DNA of 19,612 nt from an uncultured Collinsella sp. (GCA_937937835.1 CALDBJ010000005.1:1-19612), one strand, 5' to 3'. Shown: positions 1 to 7,230, numbered from the stretch's first letter. Notes: generated by a model from the letters alone, not told the origin. Made by a program: numbers and translations.

Positions 1-19
1 CAATGACTGTCCCAAACTG

Positions 20-77
20 CCGGCACTTGGGGACGTTCCTTTTCTGCCGGCAGATAAGGAACGTCCCTAAGTGCCGG
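20..77. repeat. Imperfect palindromic repeat (long hairpin) upstream of the CPBP protease
   Basis: The 22-base arms 20-41 and 56-77 are reverse complements except for one pair, G29 with T68, which would be a G·U pair in plus-strand RNA. The 14-base loop contains a smaller perfect palindrome, CTGCCGGCAG, at 44-53. The arm carries a GGGGAC core like the other palindromes in this window. The right arm ends 5 bases before the Shine-Dalgarno of the downstream gene, so the folded RNA would lie next to its ribosome-binding site. It looks like a REP-type intergenic repeat; no transposase is present here. Confidence 0.75.
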
Positions 78-94
78 GTTTTGAGGAGGTTGGC

Positions 95-1006
95 ATGCTC
101 AATGCGATGATTTGGGCGCTTGCCTGTTTTGGTGTTGTTGCTGCCGATATTGCCCTGAGCATGGTTCTGTTTTCTGTTCTCGATGCCGTGTCGGTGCTGA
201 CGGGCTATCCGATCGACAATCTCGATATCCAATGGTTCCAGGCTGCCGCTCAGACGGCGTCATTTTTGATGGCGCTGCTGTGGTGGCGCTATCTGTGGCC
301 CCGCTCCTTCATGGCGCGCCGGCAAGGCGAGCGCCCGCTCGGCGGGGGAGCAGGCGCGGCATGGAAGCGCATTGCCTGCGTTGTCGTGATCGGCCTATCC
401 ATGCAGGTGGTCATTAGCTACCTATGCGACGGCGTACTGTCGCTGCTGCCCGAGGTCGCGGCAGGCTATAGCGAGCTCGTCGAGGAAACGGGCATGGGCG
501 ATACCAGCCTTCTTGCCGTCCTGACCACGGTGCTCGGCGCGCCGTTTTGCGAAGAGCTCCTGGTACGCGGCATCATCTTTGAGTTTTCGCTGCGTGCGTT
601 TAACCCACAGTGCCGTCCGCTCTGGAAACGCCGGCGCCGCGCGAACGCGCAAGACGGCGCCATAGTGCCCTGGGCGGCCCCGAGTACCTGGGGCGTCGCC
701 GCGGCAATCGTGCTGCAGGCGGCAATCTTCGGCTTTATGCACATGAATTGGGTACAGGGCTGCTATGCGGGTGCCGCCGGCCTCATCTTTGGCTGGGTAC
801 TCGTGACCACCGGAAAGCTCTGCTACACGATTCTGCTGCACTTTGCCTTTAATGCCGGGTCGTATCTCATGACGATGCTCTGGTTTGTGAACACGCCGCT
901 CGACGTGGCGGTCACGGTTGCCATCGCCGGCATCATCCTCGTGGAGGCGATGCGCTCACTGCGCCACGCATGCGAGACGGACATAGCGACGGCACCGCTG
1001 CCTTAG
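95..1006 (+). CDS. CPBP family intramembrane metalloprotease (CAAX protease/Abi type)
   Basis: Integral membrane protein of about 303 residues with several hydrophobic segments. The three motifs of the CPBP/Abi (Rce1-like) family are present in order: EELLVR with E153, E154 and R158, FGFMHM with H216, and HFAFN with H249 and N253. These glutamates and histidines bind the catalytic metal within the membrane. Bacterial members cleave membrane-associated peptides or process bacteriocins, but the substrate here cannot be told. I chose ATG 95 over an in-frame GTG at 71 because GAGGAGG lies at 83-89, five bases upstream of 95. The GTG would fall inside the palindromic repeat. The stop TAG (1004-1006) overlaps the stop of the convergent ygiQ-like gene. 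Family is secure; function is open. Confidence 0.9.
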   Translation: MLNAMIWALACFGVVAADIALSMVLFSVLDAVSVLTGYPIDNLDIQWFQAAAQTASFLMALLWWRYLWPRSFMARRQGERPLGGGAGAAWKRIACVVVIGLSMQVVISYLCDGVLSLLPEVAAGYSELVEETGMGDTSLLAVLTTVLGAPFCEELLVRGIIFEFSLRAFNPQCRPLWKRRRRANAQDGAIVPWAAPSTWGVAAAIVLQAAIFGFMHMNWVQGCYAGAAGLIFGWVLVTTGKLCYTILLHFAFNAGSYLMTMLWFVNTPLDVAVTVAIAGIILVEAMRSLRHACETDIATAPLP

Positions 1007-3144
1007 TTGCGCCTGCCGCCGCCGTTGGCGCCCTGACGCCCCTGTGCCGCGCGATTGCGACCGGCAGTGTTCTGCGCGCGGGACATACCGCCGTGACCCT
1101 TGCTGCCCTTGGGCCCCTTGCCGGCGGCGCCACCGTGGGCCTTGCCGCCCTTCTTGCCGGTGCCATGCCCACCGCCGGCAGACGTCTCGCCCGGGCGTGG
1201 CGGCACGGGGCGAATCAGGCAATGCTTGGTATAGCCGATCAGATCACGACGCCCGGCCTTCTCTAGCGCCTCGCGCACCAGCTTGTAGTTCTCGGGCTTG
1301 CGATACTGGATGAGCGCGCGCTGCATGGCCTTCTCATGCGGGTCGCGCGCCACGTAGATCGGCTGCATGGTGCGCGGATCTACACCGGTGTAGTACATGC
1401 AGGTCGACATGGTGGACGGGGTGGGGTAGAAGTCCTGTACCTGCTCGGGCATGTAGCCCATGTCGCGCACGGCTTCGGCAAGGTCCACGGCTTCCTTCAT
1501 GGTTGAACCGGGGTGGCTCGAGATCAGATACGGCACCACGTACTGCTTGAGTCCGTATTCGCGATTCAAGCGTTCAAATTTACGGCAGAATGCGTCGTAG
1601 ACAGCTCGGCTCGGCTTGCCCATCACGGACAGCACCGCGTCGCTCACGTGCTCGGGCGCTACGCGCAGCTGGCCCGAGACATGGTGCTCCAGCAGCTCGC
1701 GCAAAAACTCGTCCGAGGCGTCGGCCATGGTGTAGTCAAAGCGGATGCCGCTGCGGACGAAGACCTTCTTGACGCCCGGCAGCTGGCGCAGGTCGCGCAG
1801 CAACTGCGTGTAGCCGCTCTCGTCGACCACCATGTTCTTGCACACACTCGGCCACAGGCAGCGCTTGTTCTTGCACACGCCGTGCTTGAGCTGCTTGTCG
1901 CAGGCCGGGCGGCTAAAGTTAGCCGTCGGTCCGCCCACGTCGTTGATGTAGCCCTTAAACTCGGGATCGCGCGTGAGCAGCTCGGCCTCGCGCACGATCG
2001 AGTCGTGGCTGCGCATCTGCAGCACGCGGCCCTGGTGGAAGGTGAGGGCGCAAAACGAGCACTCGCCAAAGCAGCCGCGGTTGGAGCTAATGGAAAACTT
2101 AATCTCGGCAAAGGCCGGCACGCCGCCTGCCGCGTCGTAGTCGGGATGCCAGTCGCGTGCGTAGGGGAGCTCGGCTACCTCGTCCATCTCGTCGGTGGTG
2201 AGCGTCGCCGATGGCGGGTTCTGCACCACATAGATGCTGTTGGGGTAGGGCTCTACCAGGCGATGTCCGGTGATGGGGTCCATATTCTGCTGCTGCACGT
2301 TAAAGCTGCGTGCGTAGTTGAGCTTGTCGGCAGCAAGGTCGTCCCAGCTGGGTAGCAGGTCGTAGTCGTAGACCTCGTCGAGCGAGCTCGTGCGGTAGAC
2401 GGTACCGTTGATATAGGTGATCTGGTCGACGGGTAGCCCCGCGTCGAGCGCGTCGGCGATCTCGACAATCGCGTGCTCGCCCATGCCGTAGATGAGAATG
2501 TCGGCGCCCGAGTCGAGCAGTACCGAACGCTTAAGCTTGTCCTGCCAGTAGTCGTAGTGGGCCAGGCGGCGCAGGCTTGCCTCGATGCCACCGATAATGA
2601 TGGGGGCGTCCTTAAACGTCTGGCGGATGAGGTTGCCGTAGACCGTGACGGCGCGATTGGGACGGCGCCCCTCCTCGCCACCGGGGGTATAGGCGTCAGT
2701 GTGGCGGCGGTGCTTGGTCACCGAATAGTGGTTGACCATGGAGTCCATGTTGCCGGCGCTGACGAGAAAGCCTAGGCGAGGCTCGCCGAGCGCGGTAATG
2801 CTGGCGGGGTCGGTCCAGTCGGGCTGGCAGATGATGCCCACCTTGTAGCCGTGCGCGTCGAGTACGCGGCTGACGATGGCCATGCCAAAGCTGGGATGGT
2901 CCACGTAGGCGTCGCCGCAGATGTAGACAAAGTCGCACTGGTCCCAGCCGCGCGCATCCATGTCGGCGCGGCTGACGGGGAGGAATTTATCGCGGCCCGG
3001 GCGCCAGGGGCGGGCGGGCGTCGCTTGGGAATGCTTGGTGCGGGCGACCGTGGCCTGCTCCTTGCCGCCGCGCTTTTGCTGCTGGCCCTGTTTGCCCTGC
3101 TGACTGCGCTGGTTGTTCTGAGCGTGCTGAGGCTTTTTTGCCAC
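1003..3144 (-). CDS. ygiQ: YgiQ family radical SAM protein (UPF0313)
   Basis: Protein of about 713 residues, close to the usual YgiQ length. The radical SAM 4Fe-4S motif CxxxCxxC is present at C358, C362 and C365 (RGCFGECSFC). A second cysteine cluster follows (CDKQ, GVCKNKRC, PSVC). The N-terminal region contains the YgiQ-type section with GGIEASLRRLAHYDYW. Both ends are low complexity: a Gln/Lys/Arg-rich N-terminus and a C-terminal tail of roughly 60 residues dominated by Gly, Lys, Ala and His. The reaction catalysed by YgiQ proteins is not established. The start is GTG at 3144, with GGGAGGG just upstream on the minus strand. An upstream in-frame ATG at 3225 would run through a palindromic repeat and adds no conserved sequence. 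The stop TAA (1003-1005) overlaps the convergent gene by four bases. Confidence 0.9.
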   Translation of the reverse strand: MAKKPQHAQNNQRSQQGKQGQQQKRGGKEQATVARTKHSQATPARPWRPGRDKFLPVSRADMDARGWDQCDFVYICGDAYVDHPSFGMAIVSRVLDAHGYKVGIICQPDWTDPASITALGEPRLGFLVSAGNMDSMVNHYSVTKHRRHTDAYTPGGEEGRRPNRAVTVYGNLIRQTFKDAPIIIGGIEASLRRLAHYDYWQDKLKRSVLLDSGADILIYGMGEHAIVEIADALDAGLPVDQITYINGTVYRTSSLDEVYDYDLLPSWDDLAADKLNYARSFNVQQQNMDPITGHRLVEPYPNSIYVVQNPPSATLTTDEMDEVAELPYARDWHPDYDAAGGVPAFAEIKFSISSNRGCFGECSFCALTFHQGRVLQMRSHDSIVREAELLTRDPEFKGYINDVGGPTANFSRPACDKQLKHGVCKNKRCLWPSVCKNMVVDESGYTQLLRDLRQLPGVKKVFVRSGIRFDYTMADASDEFLRELLEHHVSGQLRVAPEHVSDAVLSVMGKPSRAVYDAFCRKFERLNREYGLKQYVVPYLISSHPGSTMKEAVDLAEAVRDMGYMPEQVQDFYPTPSTMSTCMYYTGVDPRTMQPIYVARDPHEKAMQRALIQYRKPENYKLVREALEKAGRRDLIGYTKHCLIRPVPPRPGETSAGGGHGTGKKGGKAHGGAAGKGPKGSKGHGGMSRAQNTAGRNRAAQGRQGANGGGRRN

Positions 3145-3175
3145 GATCCCTCCCGGTGTCTGTATGCTGCACGTA

Positions 3176-3181
3176 ATTGTA
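3176..3181 (-). promoter_or_regulatory. Candidate -10 box for the ygiQ-like gene
   Basis: The minus strand reads TACAAT here, 31 bases upstream of the GTG start and just downstream (for this gene) of the palindromic repeat. No good -35 hexamer is visible because that position lies inside the repeat. Based on sequence match and spacing only. Confidence 0.35.
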
Positions 3182-3182
3182 A

Positions 3183-3215
3183 CCAGTCTTTTTGGGACGG
3201 GGCTAAAAAGACTGG
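3183..3215. repeat. Perfect 11-bp inverted repeat with GGGAC-containing loop
   Basis: Arms CCAGTCTTTTT (3183-3193) and AAAAAGACTGG (3205-3215) are exact reverse complements around an 11-base loop, GGGACGGGGCT. It lies between the divergent ygiQ-like and DUF1275 genes. Read on the plus strand, the right arm is followed by GGGAG rather than a T-run, so it is not a standard terminator. The GGGAC core links it to the other palindromes of the window, although its arm sequence differs. Confidence 0.7.
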
Positions 3216-3397
3216 GGGAGTACATGGACTAGTGAGTGGGAGCGTCGCCGCGCCCACCGTTTGTTTCCAGACTGTGTATCCCCGTGTCGAAGGGGTCGTC
3301 TCGCGCGCACGCCATGTTGTCAATGGGTTACAGTATGAACGGCGGCTCTGTTTCCGCCAACGCACGAGAGAGTCGTCAACAAGGAGGATGCACGACG

Positions 3398-4114
3398 ATG
3401 CAGCGTGCCAAACAGATATCGGAGTCCATCGAGCTGGGCATTATCTTGGCGCTCGCCGGTGGCTTTATGGACGTCTATTCGTACATTGGGCGCGATCATG
3501 TTTTCGCCAACGCGCAGACAGGCAACATCCTGCTCGTGGGCGTGAGCATCTCGGAGGGCAACTGGGCACTTGCGGGACGCTATTTCTTCCCCGTGGTGTC
3601 GTTTGCCGTGGGCATTATGCTTGCCGACCTGGTGCATGAGCGGTTTGGCAGCGTGATTCACTGGCGCCAGGTAACGGTGTTCTTTGAAGCTGTCATCTTG
3701 CTGGGCGTGAGCTTTATCCCGGGCGGCAATTTCAATCTGCTCGCCAACTGCCTCACTTCGTTTGCCTGCGGTATGCAGGTAGAGAGCTTCCGCAAGATCC
3801 ACGGTCACGGCATCGCTACGACCATGTGCATCGGCAACTTGCGCAACGCGCTGCAAAACGTGGACGATTACATCATCACCCACAGGCGCGGCTTTTTGGA
3901 AAACGGCCTGCTGTACTTTGGCGTGATCTTTACCTTTGTGTTTGGCGCCGTGTTGGGCAACTGGTGTATTGAGCGCATGGGCCTGCACGCCATCGTCGTG
4001 GCGAGCTTGCTGCTGTTTGTCGCGTTTGCCATCATGTTCATCGACCGCGAGCGCGACTTGCGCTTACGCTGGAAGGTTGCGGCCGAGGCTTGGAAAGAGG
4101 GCTGCCGAAAGTAA
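3398..4114 (+). CDS. YoaK/DUF1275 family membrane protein
   Basis: About 238 residues with six or so hydrophobic segments, the usual size for DUF1275 (YoaK) proteins. Characteristic conserved stretches are present: LAGGFMDVYSYI near residue 20, ANAQTGNILLVG near 40, the SFACGMQVESFRK section, and TTMCIGNLRN. These proteins sit in the cytoplasmic membrane and are of unknown function, probably transporters. ATG 3398 is preferred because AAGGAGG lies at 3381-3387; the longer frame from GTG 3236 adds 54 residues that look like translated leader. The gene stands alone, diverging from ygiQ and ending 5 bases before a hairpin with a T-run. Confidence 0.88.
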   Translation: MQRAKQISESIELGIILALAGGFMDVYSYIGRDHVFANAQTGNILLVGVSISEGNWALAGRYFFPVVSFAVGIMLADLVHERFGSVIHWRQVTVFFEAVILLGVSFIPGGNFNLLANCLTSFACGMQVESFRKIHGHGIATTMCIGNLRNALQNVDDYIITHRRGFLENGLLYFGVIFTFVFGAVLGNWCIERMGLHAIVVASLLLFVAFAIMFIDRERDLRLRWKVAAEAWKEGCRK

Positions 4115-4119
4115 CCGAA

Positions 4120-4156
4120 TGCGGCAAAGGGGCTGTCCCTTTGCCGCAATATTTTT
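4120..4156 (+). terminator. Hairpin terminator / palindromic repeat after DUF1275 gene
   Basis: Arms 4120-4132 and 4136-4148 (TGCGGCAAAGGGG and TCCCTTTGCCGCA) pair over 13 positions with one G·U next to a CTG loop. A T-rich ATATTTTT tract follows, and the hairpin begins five bases after the DUF1275 stop codon. It should act as an intrinsic terminator. Its arms also resemble the repeat family at 7150-7212 and 18195-18257 (TGCGG ends, GGG/CCC core), so it may be a repeat used as a terminator. Confidence 0.8.
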
Positions 4157-4165
4157 CATCGTCTG

Positions 4166-4220
4166 TTGAAACGCTTTAAATAGTTTGACGTTCTCACGCG
4201 TTTTTTGTTTCAAAAGCGTT
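4166..4220. promoter_or_regulatory. Possible paired operator upstream of fucO (LacI-family-like half sites)
   Basis: AACGCTTT at 4170-4177 is repeated in inverted orientation as AAAGCGTT at 4213-4220. TTGAAAC (4166-4172) and GTTTCAA (4207-4213) are also inverted copies. The first site fits the AANCGNTT core common to LacI-family operators; the second fits seven of eight positions. A TAGGAT hexamer at 4220-4225 could be the fucO -10, 54 bases before the ATG. No regulator gene is present here, so this is suggestive only. Confidence 0.3.
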
Positions 4221-4279
4221 AGGATGGGACTCATAGCGTGGGGCGTAATGGATGCCCCGCACACGATGGGAGGCTATCA

Positions 4280-5446
4280 ATGGCTAATCGTTTCGTTCTC
4301 AATACCATCTCTTATCATGGTTCCGGCGCCATCAAGGAGATCCCCGGCGAGCTCCAGCGTCGCGGCTACAAGAAGATCTTCGTCTGCTCCGACCCCGATC
4401 TGGTCAAGTTTGGCGTTACCGCTAAGGTGACCGACGAGCTCGACGCCGCCGGCATCGCTTGGAGCCTCTACTCCGAGATCAAGCCCAACCCCACGATTCA
4501 GAACGTCAAGGACGGCGTCGAGGCCTTCAAGGCCGCCGAGGCTGACGCTATCGTGACCATCGGTGGCGGCTCCTCCATGGACACCGCCAAGGCCATCGGC
4601 ATCATCATCAACAACCCCGAGTTCGCCGATGTCCGCAGCCTCGAGGGCGTTGCTCCCACTAAGAACCACGCCGTGTTCACCATCGCCGTGCCGACGACCG
4701 CCGGTACCGCCGCCGAGGTGACCATCAACTACGTCATCACCGACCCCGAGAAGGTCCGCAAGTTCGTGTGCGTCGACACCAACGACGCCCCCGAGGTTGC
4801 CGTCGTCGATCCTGACATGATGGCTTCCATGCCCGCCGGCCTGACCGCTTCCACTGGTATGGACGCTCTGACCCACGCCATCGAGGGCTACACCACCAAG
4901 GGTGCTTGGGAGCTCTCTGACATGTTCCACTTTGAGGCTATTAAGCTGATCAGCGAGAACCTGCGTGACTCCGTCGCCGAGGCCAAGTCCGGCCAGCCCG
5001 GCTCCGGCCGCGAGGGCATGGCCCTTGGCCAGTATGTCGCCGGCATGGGCTTCTCCAACGTTGGCCTGGGCATCGACCACGCAATGGCTCACACCCTGTC
5101 CGCTCACTACGACACCCCGCACGGCGTCGCTTGCGCCATGCTGCTGCCGATCGCCATGGAGTTCAACAAGCCGGTTTGCGCTGAGCGCCTGGCCAAGGTT
5201 GCCGTCGCCATGGGCGTTGACACCACGGGCATGAGCACCGCCGAGGCTGCCGACGCCGCTATCGCCGCCGTCAAGCAGCTTTCCGCCGACGTGAATATCC
5301 CGCACGTCTGCGAGGCCATGAAGGCTGACGAGATCGAGGTCCTGGCCAAGGACGCCATGGCCGACGCTTGTTTCCCGGGTAACCCGCGCGAGGCGACGCT
5401 CGACGACGTCATCGAGCTCTTCAAGAAGATCTGCCCGGTTGCCTAA
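4280..5446 (+). CDS. fucO: Iron-containing alcohol dehydrogenase, FucO-type lactaldehyde reductase
   Basis: 388 residues, very close to E. coli FucO (about 383), and collinear with it through blocks such as NNPEFADVRSLEG, VPTTAGTAAEVTINYVITD, GQYVAGMGFSNVGLG and GNPREATL. The cofactor loop GGGS is at 95-98. Metal ligands line up as D195, H199, H267 and H281. FucO reduces L-lactaldehyde to 1,2-propanediol with NADH during fucose or rhamnose fermentation; related enzymes handle other short-chain aldehydes. No fucose genes adjoin it, so the physiological substrate is inferred. ATG 4280 follows GGGAGG at 4268-4273; the upstream in-frame ATG at 4238 lacks such a site. Codon use is strongly biased toward C-ending codons, which suggests high expression. 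A clear terminator follows. Confidence 0.88.
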   Translation: MANRFVLNTISYHGSGAIKEIPGELQRRGYKKIFVCSDPDLVKFGVTAKVTDELDAAGIAWSLYSEIKPNPTIQNVKDGVEAFKAAEADAIVTIGGGSSMDTAKAIGIIINNPEFADVRSLEGVAPTKNHAVFTIAVPTTAGTAAEVTINYVITDPEKVRKFVCVDTNDAPEVAVVDPDMMASMPAGLTASTGMDALTHAIEGYTTKGAWELSDMFHFEAIKLISENLRDSVAEAKSGQPGSGREGMALGQYVAGMGFSNVGLGIDHAMAHTLSAHYDTPHGVACAMLLPIAMEFNKPVCAERLAKVAVAMGVDTTGMSTAEAADAAIAAVKQLSADVNIPHVCEAMKADEIEVLAKDAMADACFPGNPREATLDDVIELFKKICPVA

Positions 5447-5499
5447 CCCAGTTTGGTGGTCCTTCGCCCGTAGGCGTATGGTCTTTTGACTTGCCGCTG

Positions 5500-5531
5500 G
5501 CCCCGCCGTGCTACGCATGGCGGGGCTTTTT
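5500..5531 (+). terminator. Intrinsic terminator of fucO
   Basis: GCCCCGCCGTG (5500-5510) pairs with CATGGCGGGGC (5516-5526), with one G·U, around the five-base loop CTACG. TTTTT follows at 5527-5531. The hairpin starts 54 bases after the fucO stop codon. Confidence 0.9.
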
Positions 5532-5607
5532 GTGCTGCGTCGATGCCCTGAGACGGGCAAAACCAAGGTGTACTGCCCGCTACGGATAGGTGGTGCACTT
5601 CCCAGCG

Positions 5608-5839
5608 TGCATTTTTGGGAGTATTCAGCAAGCTCTTAAAAATGCATAACGTTTTGAATGGCCCGTAGTGGCCCGCAGGCGCCCATCGACAGCCATTGCG
5701 GGTGGGCTATCGATGAGTGGAGGGGGTTGTTACTGAGTTTCTGCTTTGCGACGACCCGCAACACTGCTGTAACCGCGTCGTTTTGTCGTTCGCGATGGGG
5801 TCGTTGGGGCCCACGATGCTGAATACTCCGTTTTTTGCA
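5608..5839. repeat. Inverted-repeat-bounded segment, possible MITE or structured RNA
   Basis: The ends 5608-5630 and 5817-5839 are 23-base inverted repeats. Reverse-complementing one gives matches at the outer four bases (TGCA) and the inner thirteen (GGAGTATTCAGCA). The six bases between differ as TTTTTG versus AAAAAC. Inside are further pairings: TGCATTTTT (5608-5616) with AAAAATGCA (5638-5646), CATCGACAGCC (5684-5694) with GGCTATCGATG (5705-5715), and a competing CCCGCA (5672-5677) with TGCGGG (5697-5702). No target-site duplication or transposase is evident. Confidence 0.5.
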
Positions 5840-6008
5840 CGGCCCAAGGTGGGGTACCCTGAGACGAAGCAAAAAGATTCCTCATTTCTATGCAGATACC
5901 GATAGGATTTATGCAAGATTGGGATCGTAAGCCGTGCTCGTGCGCAAAATCGGCGCGAGGACGTCTGGAGGTGGCTCGGCTCCCAGAGCCTTGCGCGTGC
6001 AGAACGGT

Positions 6009-6014
6009 TAAAAT
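6009..6014 (+). promoter_or_regulatory. Candidate -10 box for the M42 peptidase
   Basis: TAAAAT lies 36 bases before the chosen ATG, within GGTTAAAATCGGG. No convincing -35 is seen at normal spacing (TTGCGC at 5991-5996 is only 12 bases away). Based on sequence match only. Confidence 0.3.
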
Positions 6015-6050
6015 CGGGACTCGGTCTTAGTTTTGCTTGGAAGGATGCAC

Positions 6051-7094
6051 ATGGCTTCTGTAATCGATGCTTCTCTAGAGGAGACGCTCTCCTATATCGC
6101 GGGACAGCTTAAGACGCTGACTTCTATTGCTTCGCCGACGGGCTATACCCGTGCGGCGACTGATTATCTGATGGAGACCCTGCGCGATATGGGGTTTGGG
6201 CCTGAGCGTTCTAATAAGGGTAACGTGCTCGTTGAACTTGGTGGCGAGGGTGAGCCGCTCGTACTGGCGAGCCATGTCGATACCCTGGGCGCCATGGTGC
6301 GCTCCATTAAGGACAATGGCCGCCTGCGTCCCACGACGCTTGGTGGGCATCAGTGGTCTACGGCCGATGGCGAGAACTGCACCGTTTATACGCGCGACGG
6401 CAATGTCTACACGGGCGTGGTCCTCAATACCGAGCCTTCGGCGCATGTGGCCGACGAGCCGGTCAAGACCATCGAGAAGAACATGGAAATCCTGCTCGAT
6501 GAGAATGTCGACAGCAAGGACGATGTGCTTGAGCTGGGCATTCAGACCGGCGACATCATCGCTATGGATCCGCGTACCACGGTGACGGAGAGCGGCTACA
6601 TCAAGAGCCGCTTCCTGGATGACAAGCTGTCGGCGTCGATTCTGCTGGGTCTGGCCCGCGCTGTTGCTGACGGCGAGGTGTCGCTTTCGCGCAAGGTGTC
6701 GCTGCTCTTTACCGTGTACGAGGAGGTCGGCCACGGCGGTGCTTTCGTGCCGGCCGACACGCGCGAGATGATCAGCGTTGACATGGGCTGCGTGGGCGAC
6801 GACCTGGGCTGCACCGAGCGCATGGTGTCGATTTGCGCCAAGGATTCGGGCGGTCCGTACAACTACGACCTGGTAACCACGCTGTCCAACATCGCGCGCG
6901 AGCTGGAGCTCGATTACGCCATCGATGTGTATCCGCACTACGGCTCGGACGTTGAGGCCACGCTCTCTGCCGGCTACGACATCCGTCACGGCCTGATCGG
7001 CCCCGGCGTGTACGCGAGCCACAACTACGAGCGCAGCCACATCGACGGCGTGCGCAACACCTACGAGCTGGTCCGAGCCTACGTACAGCGCTAG
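6051..7094 (+). CDS. M42 family metallopeptidase (glutamyl aminopeptidase / YsdC type)
   Basis: 347 residues, typical of M42 cobalt- or zinc-dependent aminopeptidases, which form large TET-like shells and trim peptides in the cytoplasm. Metal and catalytic positions are visible: SHVDT with H75 and D77, LDDK with D190/D191, YEEVGHGG with the E224-E225 catalytic/ligand pair, SVDMG with D244, and the C-terminal ASHNYE ligand H324. The early DFG-like loop found in several homologs is not distinctive. ATG 6051 follows GGAAGG at 6039-6044; an in-frame ATG six bases earlier and a TTG at 6033 are less well placed. The exact peptide specificity cannot be told. The gene has no same-strand partner and converges on mnmA. 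Confidence 0.9.
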   Translation: MASVIDASLEETLSYIAGQLKTLTSIASPTGYTRAATDYLMETLRDMGFGPERSNKGNVLVELGGEGEPLVLASHVDTLGAMVRSIKDNGRLRPTTLGGHQWSTADGENCTVYTRDGNVYTGVVLNTEPSAHVADEPVKTIEKNMEILLDENVDSKDDVLELGIQTGDIIAMDPRTTVTESGYIKSRFLDDKLSASILLGLARAVADGEVSLSRKVSLLFTVYEEVGHGGAFVPADTREMISVDMGCVGDDLGCTERMVSICAKDSGGPYNYDLVTTLSNIARELELDYAIDVYPHYGSDVEATLSAGYDIRHGLIGPGVYASHNYERSHIDGVRNTYELVRAYVQR

Positions 7095-7102
7095 CGATGC
7101 AG

Positions 7103-7138
7103 CGGCCTCGGCTGATACGGCAGTACCGACCGAGGCCG
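7103..7138 (+). terminator. Possible hairpin terminator after the M42 peptidase
   Basis: CGGCCTCGG (7103-7111) and CCGAGGCCG (7130-7138) form a perfect nine-base stem eight bases after the stop codon. The loop is 18 bases and the downstream TCCTCTCTAA is only moderately T-rich, so termination may be inefficient. Confidence 0.45.
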
Positions 7139-7149
7139 TCCTCTCTAAG

Positions 7150-7212
7150 TTGCGGTGAAATAGGGACTGTTTGGCGGTTTTAAACGCTTAAACAGTCCCT
7201 ATTTCACCGCAA
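7150..7212. repeat. Perfect 23-bp-arm palindromic repeat between convergent genes
   Basis: Arms 7150-7172 and 7190-7212 are exact reverse complements with a 17-base centre. The arm begins TTGCGGTGAAATAGGGACTG. It is a close relative of the repeat at 18195-18257 (21 of 23 arm positions identical left to left) and shares the GGGAC core with the shorter palindromes in the window. It ends 18 bases before the mnmA stop codon. It could stall or terminate transcription from either side, but there is no T-run. A REP-like mobile repeat is the most likely nature. Confidence 0.85.
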
Positions 7213-7230
7213 TTTATGAAGGGGATGGGG

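Larger units (their letters stand above)
5532..6050. other. Non-coding stretch between fucO terminator and the M42 peptidase
   Basis: About 520 bases with no convincing gene. Short frames here are Arg/Cys/Pro-rich, lack good ribosome-binding sites and show no recognisable protein pattern. It contains the inverted-repeat-bounded segment 5608-5839, short direct repeats outside it (CCCTGAGACG at 5546-5555 and 5857-5866; CCAAGGTG at 5563-5570 and 5844-5851), and at its right end a likely -10 box for the peptidase gene. A structured RNA or a small non-autonomous mobile element is possible. Confidence 0.5.

Noticed and set aside
3317..3339. TTGTCA and TATGAA as a promoter for the DUF1275 gene
   Set aside because: The spacing is only about 11 bases, too short for a normal sigma-70-type promoter.
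4277..5566. 429-codon minus-strand frame opposite fucO
   Set aside because: Shadow of the strongly biased fucO codons; the product is Gly/Val/His/Asp-rich and crosses the fucO terminator.
5717..5905. 62-codon plus-strand frame inside the long gap
   Set aside because: It runs through the inverted-repeat end and hairpins, with no convincing protein pattern; the repeat structure explains the sequence better.
5911..6030. 39-codon plus-strand frame just before the M42 peptidase
   Set aside because: AGGA is only three bases from the ATG and the product is an Arg/Cys/Pro-rich string without recognisable pattern. It is probably chance.
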